Assembly: GCA_031260745.1 (NCBI GenBank)
Contig: JAISKY010000217.1
Coordinates: forward strand, 1 to 10,868
Source of the DNA: Oscillospiraceae bacterium
Lineage (GTDB): Bacteria > Bacillota > Clostridia > Oscillospirales > Oscillospiraceae
Length of the DNA: 10,868 nt
Direction: 5' to 3'
The number at the start of each line of letters is the position of its first letter. The first letter of the stretch is position 1. The position numbers were made by a program, and so were the translations under genes. Below, in pieces: positions 1 through 5,242 of this stretch. The notes under the pieces were generated by a model that saw only the letters and a program-made list of their open reading frames with translations, did not search any database and was not told where the DNA came from.

Positions 1-454
1 CAAGTCCGGTTATTGCTCCGCAAATCAATCCGGAAAGAATCAGTACGGGGTAATAGTACATCAGTCGGGCGTCGCCCAACGCCGCCGCCGCTAATATAAG
101 TTGAGCCAAATTGTGGAATACTCCTCCCGCCGCGCTGACGCCTAACACCGAAAACTTTCCGGAGCGTTTCAGAGCGTACATTACGGCGAAGCTGACCATT
201 GCTCCGGACATTGAGTACGCCATTCCCCATAAACCGGTAAAAATAAACCCAGCAAGCAGCACTCTCGCGGCGTTCAGCGGCAGAGCGAGTTTCGCGCCGA
301 ATCGGTACATCACGACAAGTACGATTACGTTAGCCAGTCCGAGCTTTATTCCCGGAACGGCGGGAATCGGCGGCGGGATTAAGCTCTCAGCCCAACTTAC
401 GATGAGCGCGAGCGCGAGTAATAACCCGCCCAGCGCAACTCGCTTAGTCGTCAT
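1..454 (-). CDS. Gx transporter family protein (heptaprenyl diphosphate synthase component I-like), C-terminus cut by window edge
   Basis: I translated this minus-strand frame by hand. It starts at the ATG at 454 and stays open to base 1, giving 151 codons of a family usually about 170 aa long. It is very hydrophobic, with about five membrane segments. It carries the family hallmarks PGIKLGLANV (residues 34-43) and GGVFHNLAQL (110-119). The family is annotated as Gx transporter or Hpre_diP_synt_I, and its members resemble small ECF S-components. EetB of Gram-positive extracellular electron transfer loci belongs to this type, as I recall. No ATG, GTG or TTG lies in frame between the preceding stop and 454, and a modest AGAAAGG site sits about 10 nt upstream, so the start is firm. 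It follows the NusG-domain-II gene by 53 nt on the same strand and is probably co-transcribed with it. The substrate cannot be told from sequence. Confidence 0.85.
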   Translation of the reverse strand, partial: MTTKRVALGGLLLALALIVSWAESLIPPPIPAVPGIKLGLANVIVLVVMYRFGAKLALPLNAARVLLAGFIFTGLWGMAYSMSGAMVSFAVMYALKRSGKFSVLGVSAAGGVFHNLAQLILAAAALGDARLMYYYPVLILSGLICGAITGL

Positions 455-507
455 ACTATCTTTGCCTTTCTTGTATTGCGTCGAAATAATACGGTGTACC
501 GCGTCTA

Positions 508-858
508 TTACTCTATCGCCGCGCTTATTTGGTTTGGCAGACAGACAATGCGCTCACCGTTGCGGCTTATCACGCCTTGCTTAACGCACAGTTTGTCGGG
601 GCAATCCGCGTGAGCCATATAGACCTCTCCGCCGCTAATAATCAGCGTGTTGTGACCGTCAATGTCAATTTCAACCGCATCGTAAGGGTCGGCGTACAAC
701 GGAAGTTGCCTGTAAACCTCGCCGTCTACGCGGATAACGACACTAAGCGCCGGAGCGCGGGCGCGAAAAACCGGCATAACAAAACCTACTCCCGCGATAG
801 ACAGCAGGAGCAGAATCAGAGCAATATCAGCTTTCGTAAATCCAAATCGCTTCAGCAT
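508..858 (-). CDS. NusG domain II-containing membrane-anchored protein (EetA-like)
   Basis: This is a 116-residue protein with one N-terminal membrane segment (about residues 12-29) followed by a small extracytoplasmic domain. The domain ends in the conserved NusG-domain-II pattern: ADCPDKLC at 84-91, then VKQGVIS, then IVCLPNQ at 104-110. Three cysteines (C86, C91, C106) are conserved in the family and could bind a cofactor or form a disulfide. Despite the name it is not the transcription factor NusG, because the KOW and NGN domains are absent. Its start overlaps the end of the upstream apbE gene by 32 nt. No good ribosome binding site lies close by (GAGGA is about 16 nt away), so translation probably depends on coupling. 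Its position between ApbE and Gx matches the arrangement in flavin-based electron transfer loci, where it is called EetA. The molecular function is unproven. Confidence 0.88.
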   Translation of the reverse strand: MLKRFGFTKADIALILLLLSIAGVGFVMPVFRARAPALSVVIRVDGEVYRQLPLYADPYDAVEIDIDGHNTLIISGGEVYMAHADCPDKLCVKQGVISRNGERIVCLPNQISAAIE

Positions 859-1711
859 CGTAAATAGTTAGTAAATCCTCGTCGCGCTGTACAAATTCCG
901 CGGTTGACAGGAAATCTGCGGTAAGTGAGTCGCGGCATAATATCGTCACGGAGCGCACCAACTTTCCGTCGCCGTTTCGCTGTCGCGACGGGTACAGAGT
1001 TCGAGGGTCGATTATGTGGTGATAACGCGTTCCGTCTACTTCGTAGTAACGCTCGTAGTCGCCGGAGGTCGAGGCGCACATTCCCGGAGGAACCTCAATA
1101 GTTTGGTAAATTCCTCCGTCGGGGTTCTGAATCGCAAGCGTCCAATTAGTTTTGCCGGACGGCATATTCTCCGAGGTCCAGACACTGCCGCCGATTGAGA
1201 TTGTTCCGATTAAGTCCAAACTCTCCGCTAACTCACCGACTTTTCCAACAGCGTAACCTTTTGCAATCGCGCCGAGGTCAATCGTAGGTTTCGCTTCCCT
1301 AAGCTCCGCAATCGCGGGAACTTTAACGCCGTCCTCGCGGTAGGAGTGCCAAACTTTCAACGCTCCGAAAGTAATATCGAACGTACCGCCGCTAACCGCT
1401 TTAAGCTCGTCCGATTTTGCGAGCAGCCACTGAACCTCCGCGTCGCTTAGGTCGATTTCTCCGTTGTAAATGTCAAACAGGTTGTGAAGCCTTAGCATTT
1501 CCTCGTGAAGCTCCGGCGGTACAGGCTTTCCATAGCTGACAACTACCGTATACGTGTCAAATACATCGTAATACTCGGCGGTATATTTCGTCTGTGAGCA
1601 ACTAAAACAAAGTAAAAAGGACATAGCGCAAAGGATAAATACCGCCGTTGCCTTTGCTATTTTCAAACGCTCCGTTGAGCGACCGGGTATTTGTCCGTTA
1701 TCCTTCGTCAT
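827..1711 (-). CDS. apbE: FAD:protein FMN transferase, ApbE family, membrane-anchored
   Basis: ApbE enzymes transfer FMN from FAD onto a Ser/Thr of exported or membrane redox proteins, using Mg2+. The protein is 294 aa. A hydrophobic export or anchor segment spans about residues 21-36 and is followed by Cys38 in a weak lipobox-like context (LLCFSC), so it may be a lipoprotein. Family motifs are in the right order: FDTYTV (51-56), DLGAIAKGYA (145-154), IGGS (173-176), TSGDYERYY (215-223), HHIIDPRT (231-238) and TADFLST (264-270). The usual glycine in DPRTGYP is leucine here (RTLYP), a minor departure. The start overlaps the end of pyrG by 14 nt with no clear Shine-Dalgarno site, which suggests coupling. 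Its immediate partners are the NusG-domain-II and Gx proteins. No D-x-x-S/T-G-A/S-T acceptor motif was seen in the proteins of this window, so its substrate protein is probably encoded elsewhere. Confidence 0.93.
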   Translation of the reverse strand: MTKDNGQIPGRSTERLKIAKATAVFILCAMSFLLCFSCSQTKYTAEYYDVFDTYTVVVSYGKPVPPELHEEMLRLHNLFDIYNGEIDLSDAEVQWLLAKSDELKAVSGGTFDITFGALKVWHSYREDGVKVPAIAELREAKPTIDLGAIAKGYAVGKVGELAESLDLIGTISIGGSVWTSENMPSGKTNWTLAIQNPDGGIYQTIEVPPGMCASTSGDYERYYEVDGTRYHHIIDPRTLYPSRQRNGDGKLVRSVTILCRDSLTADFLSTAEFVQRDEDLLTIYDAEAIWIYES

Positions 1712-3311
1712 TTGAACTTTGGTCGCTCAGCGCGGCGGCTACGAACTCGCGGAACAGCGGGTGAGCGCGATTCGGGCGCGACTTGAACTCCGGGTGAAAT
1801 TGAACTCCGACGAACCATTTTTGGCTTGGAAGCTCGATTATCTCTACAAGCTCACTGTCGGGCGACAAGCCCGCGAGCTTTAATCCGTGTTCCTGTAAAA
1901 TCGCGCGGAAGTCGTTGTTGACCTCGTAGCGGTGACGGTGACGTTCCACGATTCGCTCCGTACCGTAGGCGGATTTTGCTTTCGTTCCGTCCTGTAGCGT
2001 ACACGGATAGTGACCCAGACGCATTGTACCGCCGAGGTTCGTTATACCGCGTTGAGTTTCCATTATGTCGATAACCTTGTACGGACTGTCCGGGTCAATC
2101 TCCACACTGTTCGCTCCGACAAGACGGCAGACGTTGCGGGCGTACTCAATTACCGCTATTTGCAATCCCAGGCAAATCCCGAAGTACGGAATATCGTTCT
2201 CTCTGGCGTATTTCGCGCAGGAAACCATACCGGAGATTCCGCGGTCGCCGAATCCGCCGGGTACGAGTATTCCGTCGCAGCCGCTTAGAATTTCCGCCGC
2301 GTTATCGTCGGACACAAACTCGGTGTCAACCCACTTAATGCAGAGGTTAGCGCCGTTCTCAATTCCGGCGTGACGTAACGCCTCGACAACGCTTAGGTAA
2401 GCGTCGTGAAGTCCGACATACTTGCCCGCGATAGCGATTGTAACGGTACGAGTCGCGCTTTTCGCTCGTTCTACCATACTTGACCATTCGACCATATCCG
2501 CTTTCGGAGCGTCAAGTCCAAGTTGACGGCAGACCTCGCTGTCAAGCCCCTCTTGTTCCAGTAACAGCGGAATCTCGTACAAAAGCTCCGCGGTCGGATT
2601 GTAGATAACGCTTTCCGGCGCTATATTACAGAACAGCGCGAGTTTCTCCCGAACTTCCGTGGTTATTGGTCTGTCAGTTCTGCAAACGATTATGTCCGGC
2701 TGAATACCGACGCTAAGCAACTCCTTAACGGAGTGTTGAGTCGGTTTCGTCTTAACCTCGTCAGAGCCTGTAATAAACGGTAACAGCGAAACGTGGATAT
2801 ACAGCACGTCGGAGCGTCCTACGTCCGCGCGAACCTGACGTATAGCTTCAAGGAACGGGCGTCCCTCGATGTCGCCGACGGTGCCGCCGATTTCCGTGAT
2901 TACCACGTCCGCGCCCTCCGACGCTTGGTATATGAACGATTTAATTTCGTTTGTAATGTGCGGGATAACCTGTACGGTCGCGCCGAGGTAATCTCCTCTG
3001 CGTTCTTTAGTGATAACGCTCCAGTAGACTTTACCTGTCGTGACGTTTGAGGTCACGTCAAGGTTCTCGTCAACGAAACGCTCGTAATGCCCCAGGTCAA
3101 GGTCTGTTTCCGTACCGTCCTCCGTGACGAAAACCTCACCGTGCTGAAACGGCGACATAGTTCCGGGGTCTACGTTCAGATACGGGTCAAGTTTTTGCAT
3201 ACGTACTTTAAGCCCGCGCTGTTTAAGCAACCGCCCAAGTGACGCGCCGGTTATGCCCTTACCTAACCCGGAAACTACCCCTCCGGTTATGAAAATGTAC
3301 TTTGTTGACAT
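1698..3311 (-). CDS. pyrG: CTP synthase (glutamine hydrolysing)
   Basis: PyrG makes CTP from UTP, ATP and glutamine, the last step of pyrimidine nucleotide synthesis. The 537 aa length is normal. The N-terminal synthetase domain opens with KYIFITGGVVSGLGKG, whose P-loop-like part SGLGKG is at 14-19. It continues with LDPYLNVDPGTMSP (41-54) and the acidic metal/ATP stretch EIGGTVGDIEG (140-150). The C-terminal class I glutamine amidotransferase domain has GGFGDRG (352-358), the nucleophile elbow GICLG with Cys380, and the HPE pair His506/Glu508. All catalytic positions are present, so it should be active. The start ATG is preceded by TTTGAGGATAACAAT, with GAGGA about 7 nt upstream. It lies downstream of dapL beyond a large inverted repeat, and its stop overlaps the start of apbE, making it the head of the pyrG-apbE-NusG-Gx group. 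Confidence 0.98.
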   Translation of the reverse strand: MSTKYIFITGGVVSGLGKGITGASLGRLLKQRGLKVRMQKLDPYLNVDPGTMSPFQHGEVFVTEDGTETDLDLGHYERFVDENLDVTSNVTTGKVYWSVITKERRGDYLGATVQVIPHITNEIKSFIYQASEGADVVITEIGGTVGDIEGRPFLEAIRQVRADVGRSDVLYIHVSLLPFITGSDEVKTKPTQHSVKELLSVGIQPDIIVCRTDRPITTEVREKLALFCNIAPESVIYNPTAELLYEIPLLLEQEGLDSEVCRQLGLDAPKADMVEWSSMVERAKSATRTVTIAIAGKYVGLHDAYLSVVEALRHAGIENGANLCIKWVDTEFVSDDNAAEILSGCDGILVPGGFGDRGISGMVSCAKYARENDIPYFGICLGLQIAVIEYARNVCRLVGANSVEIDPDSPYKVIDIMETQRGITNLGGTMRLGHYPCTLQDGTKAKSAYGTERIVERHRHRYEVNNDFRAILQEHGLKLAGLSPDSELVEIIELPSQKWFVGVQFHPEFKSRPNRAHPLFREFVAAALSDQSSNDEG

Positions 3312-3331
3312 ATTGTTATCCTCAAATTAAA

Positions 3332-3436
3332 GCAGAGATAAGAGAGCAGAAAGCAGAAATACCGATTCTGTTTTTCTACGCTAAAAATGAGAATAGGTTC
3401 AAATTGGGTATCTCTGCTTTCTACTCTCTTATCTGC
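3332..3436. repeat. Long imperfect inverted repeat between dapL and pyrG
   Basis: The left arm at 3332-3363 and the right arm at 3407-3436 are reverse complements over about 30 positions, with a short indel and two substitutions. For example, ATAAGAGAG and AGAAAGCAGA recur in inverted order. Inside the 43 nt between them lies a second AT-rich hairpin, ATTCT-g-TTTTT (3365-3375) with AAAAA-tg-AGAAT (3383-3394). Read in the dapL to pyrG direction the outer stem ends in CTCTGCTTTAATTTG. It could therefore act as a terminator or as an mRNA-processing hairpin between the two genes. The arms are unusually long for a terminator, so a MITE-like remnant is an alternative. Confidence 0.75.
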
Positions 3437-3442
3437 CCCCGT

Positions 3443-4606
3443 TTATCCCGCGATACGTTCAGCCGCTTTCTTGGTAAGCTCGTGAGTACCGAACGCGGTC
3501 AGCCTGAACCAACCCTCGCCGTTTTTGCCGAAGCCCGCGCCGGGAGTTCCGACTATATTCTTCTCGTTAAGCAGATAATCGAAATAATCCCACGAAGGAC
3601 GTCCGCATTTAAGCCAGACGTACGGACTGTTTTTACCTCCGGTGTACTTGATACCCGCTTTGTCCAGCGCTTCGGTGATTGTCTTAGCGTTCTCCATATA
3701 ATACGCGATGTTCGCGCGGTTCTCCGCAAGCCCCCGCGCGCTTAGAGCGGCTTCCGCGCCGCGCTGAATGATATACGATACGCCGTTGAACATAGAGCCT
3801 TGATGTCGGTCCCACAGATTCAGGACGTTAACGCCGTTACGCTCAAGCTCCGAAGGTATGATTACCCAACCGCAGCGAACTCCCGTGAATCCAGCCATCT
3901 TCGAGAACGTGCCAAACTCCAGCGCGCAGGTACGCGCTCCGTCAATCTCGAATATGCTTTTCGGGAGCGACGGGTCGCCGATGAACTCCGTATACGCCGA
4001 GTCGAACAAAATAAGCGCGTCGTTAGCGTTCGCGTAGTCCACCCACGCCTTTAGCTGAGTTTTAGAATACACCGCTCCGGTCGGATTGTTCGGTGAGCAA
4101 ATGTAAATCACGTCAACCGCTTCGCTCGGCGGAGCGGGCAGAAATCCGTCGGCTTCCGTAGCGTCAACGTAGATAAGCTCGTTACCCGCCATTATGTTCG
4201 TATCCTCGTACGCCGGATAAACGGGGTCGGGAATAAGTACGCGGCTGTGTCCGAGTATGTTCAGGATATTGCCCAAACCGCTTTTAGCTCCGTCATTGAC
4301 GAAGATTTCACCCGCGGATATTTTCGCTCCGCTCGCGGAGTAGTAGCCCGCGATTGCCTCACGCAGGAACGGATAGCCGTCGCTCTCGTAACCGTAGCCC
4401 TTAAATCCGGAGGGAGTGCCCATCTCCGCGCTTGCCTTGCTAAGCGCCTCAACGACGGTCGGGACGAGCGGACGCGTAATGTCGCCGATACCAAGCCGGA
4501 TTACTTCCACGTTAGGGTTCGCGGCGGTGAACGCCTCTACGCGTTTCCTGATTTCCACAAAGAGGTAACTTTGCTTCAGGTTGTTAAAGTTATCATTAAG
4601 TTTCAT
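3443..4606 (-). CDS. dapL: LL-diaminopimelate aminotransferase
   Basis: DapL is a PLP-dependent class I/II aminotransferase. It converts tetrahydrodipicolinate directly to LL-diaminopimelate with glutamate as amino donor, bypassing the succinylase and acetylase routes to lysine and peptidoglycan precursors. The 387 aa length fits the shorter bacterial DapL group. Visible motifs are RLGIGDITRPL (37-47), KGYGYESDGYP (69-79), SPNNPTG (171-177, cofactor Asn174), FDSAYTEF (201-208, Asp202 and Tyr205), SKMAGFTGVR (235-244, Schiff-base Lys236) and FRLTAFG (367-373, carboxylate-binding Arg368). The GDITRPL and AGFTGVR blocks separate it from general aspartate aminotransferases. The ATG at 4606 follows GGAG with 7 nt spacing and lies about 21 nt from the predicted transcription start, leaving no room for a lysine riboswitch. 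It has its own strong promoter and may feed transcription into pyrG, depending on the inverted repeat between them. Confidence 0.96.
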   Translation of the reverse strand: MKLNDNFNNLKQSYLFVEIRKRVEAFTAANPNVEVIRLGIGDITRPLVPTVVEALSKASAEMGTPSGFKGYGYESDGYPFLREAIAGYYSASGAKISAGEIFVNDGAKSGLGNILNILGHSRVLIPDPVYPAYEDTNIMAGNELIYVDATEADGFLPAPPSEAVDVIYICSPNNPTGAVYSKTQLKAWVDYANANDALILFDSAYTEFIGDPSLPKSIFEIDGARTCALEFGTFSKMAGFTGVRCGWVIIPSELERNGVNVLNLWDRHQGSMFNGVSYIIQRGAEAALSARGLAENRANIAYYMENAKTITEALDKAGIKYTGGKNSPYVWLKCGRPSWDYFDYLLNEKNIVGTPGAGFGKNGEGWFRLTAFGTHELTKKAAERIAG

Positions 4607-4633
4607 ATTTTAGCTCCAAACAAGATTTTTACC

Positions 4634-4662
4634 ATTATACCGTAACGAGCCGCAATTGTCAA
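4634..4662 (-). promoter_or_regulatory. Full-consensus sigma-A promoter of dapL
   Basis: On the minus strand TTGACA (4662-4657) and TATAAT (4639-4634) are separated by exactly 17 bp, matching the housekeeping consensus at all twelve positions. Transcription should start near 4627, giving a leader of about 21 nt before the dapL ATG at 4606. A promoter this strong suggests high constitutive expression unless repressed. No obvious operator palindrome overlaps it. Confidence 0.9.
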
Positions 4663-4795
4663 CGTAAATTTGTAAAACACACGCGATAGCGGCGTTTACT
4701 TTTATCGCAATTCTGTCATAATTCTCCGAAACCTATCAAATTCGCGTCTATTCGCGGTTGAAAAAAGCAATTCCCGCGACAATCGTAGCTGTAAA

Positions 4796-4818
4796 ACAAA
4801 AATTAATCGAATTTTTGT
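4796..4818. repeat. Perfect 9 bp inverted repeat just upstream of the rpsU -35 box
   Basis: ACAAAAATT (4796-4804) and AATTTTTGT (4810-4818) are perfect reverse complements around a 5 nt centre (AATCG). The dyad ends two bases before the rpsU -35 hexamer at 4821. It could be an AT-rich UP element for the polymerase alpha subunit or a binding site for a regulator. It cannot be an rpsU leader structure because it lies upstream of transcription. Confidence 0.6.
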
Positions 4819-4820
4819 GC

Positions 4821-4849
4821 TTGACAAGCGGTTCAAGATGTGTTATAGT
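4821..4849 (+). promoter_or_regulatory. Extended -10 sigma-A promoter of rpsU
   Basis: TTGACA (4821-4826) and TATAGT (4844-4849) are separated by 17 bp. A TG one base upstream of the -10 hexamer (4841-4842) makes an extended -10 element. Transcription should begin around 4855-4857, giving a leader of about 65 nt before the rpsU TTG codon. The promoter is divergent from that of dapL. Nothing gene-like lies in the 150 or so bases between the two promoters. Confidence 0.9.
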
Positions 4850-4852
4850 ATG

Positions 4853-4911
4853 GGGGACGGATTATGGAGGTATGTTCCTCCCTACCTGTCCTCTTTAGTT
4901 TGAAAGGGGGG
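4853..4911 (+). promoter_or_regulatory. Structured rpsU leader with possible Shine-Dalgarno sequestration
   Basis: The leader can form a small hairpin, GGAGG (4866-4870) with CCTCC (4877-4881). Next to it a second hairpin pairs CCTCTTT (4890-4896) with AAAGGGG (4903-4909), including one G-U pair. The second stem buries the Shine-Dalgarno run of rpsU (4906-4913). A third pairing, GGGGAC (4853-4858) with GTCCTC (4888-4893), would use the same CCTC bases and so compete with it. This gives a switch-like choice between an exposed and a hidden ribosome binding site. The outer stem depends on exactly where the transcript starts. The structures come from reading by eye, with no energy calculation. 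Confidence 0.4.
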
Positions 4912-4920
4912 AGAAACAAA

Positions 4921-5106
4921 TTGGCGGAAGTAAGAGTCAAAGAAAATGAGTCCCTTGACAGCGCCCTGCGCAGATTCAAGCGTAGTTGCGCTAAGTCCGG
5001 CGTACTCGCTGACCTCCGTAAAAAGGAGTATTACCAAAGTCCTAGCGTAAGGCGGCGTAAAAAATCCGAGGCTGCTCGCAAGAATAGGAATAAGCGTTTC
5101 GGTTGA
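4921..5106 (+). CDS. rpsU: 30S ribosomal protein bS21
   Basis: This is a 61-residue basic protein of the small subunit platform, near the anti-Shine-Dalgarno end of 16S rRNA, where bS21 assists initiation. The signature AEVRVKENESLDSALRRFKR (residues 2-21) and the basic tail KSEAARKNRNKRFG are typical, as is the length. I chose the TTG at 4921 as start. It follows a very strong GGGGGGAG site (4906-4913) with 7 nt spacing, and the conserved protein begins there. An in-frame ATG at 4864 would add 19 residues, but it lies only about 8 nt from the predicted transcript start and has no ribosome binding site. The gene has its own promoter and a leader that may control its translation. An AT-rich terminator-like hairpin lies between it and the next gene. 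Confidence 0.95.
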   Translation: MAEVRVKENESLDSALRRFKRSCAKSGVLADLRKKEYYQSPSVRRRKKSEAARKNRNKRFG

Positions 5107-5120
5107 TTCCACGTTAGAAT

Positions 5121-5169
5121 CCCGAGAGCTTTTATGTTCGGGCAAATACCGGCGCGAGTCGTGGTATTT
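5121..5169 (+). other. Two tandem hairpins downstream of rpsU
   Basis: CCCGA (5121-5125) pairs with TCGGG (5138-5142) around a 12 nt loop. AAATACC (5144-5150) pairs with GGTATTT (5163-5169) around another 12 nt loop. Neither is followed by a proper T-run. They may stabilise the rpsU mRNA end, lie in the leader of the next operon, or be chance. Confidence 0.3.
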
Positions 5170-5182
5170 ATTAAGCGAAATG

Positions 5183-5218
5183 AAAGGGGAAAAGTATATC
5201 TTTTTCCTTTTTAATTTT
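5183..5218 (+). terminator. Possible AT-rich intrinsic terminator after rpsU
   Basis: AAAGG-gg-AAAA (5183-5193) can pair with TTTT-CCTTT (from about 5202 to 5210). A bulge and an 8 nt loop complete the hairpin, and TTTTAATTTTA follows. The stem is AT-rich and bulged, so termination would be partial at best, and some readthrough from the strong rpsU promoter into the next operon is plausible. I see no consensus promoter between 5107 and 5242. Confidence 0.35.
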
Positions 5219-5242
5219 ATAGAAAATCGTCGGAGGTGAAAA

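Noticed and set aside
111..584. 157-codon plus-strand open frame
   Set aside because: It is antisense to the Gx-family gene, whose conserved motifs and start are clear on the minus strand.
3370..3402. Promoter for pyrG inside the inverted-repeat loop (TTGAAC with TAGAAA, about 18 bp apart on the minus strand)
   Set aside because: Each hexamer matches only four of six consensus bases, much weaker than the other promoters here.
4607..4633. Lysine riboswitch or T-box upstream of dapL
   Set aside because: The consensus promoter leaves only about 21 nt of leader, far too short for either element.
4864..4920. N-terminal extension of rpsU from the ATG at 4864
   Set aside because: It lies about 8 nt from the predicted transcript start, has no ribosome binding site, and the conserved bS21 sequence begins at the TTG at 4921.
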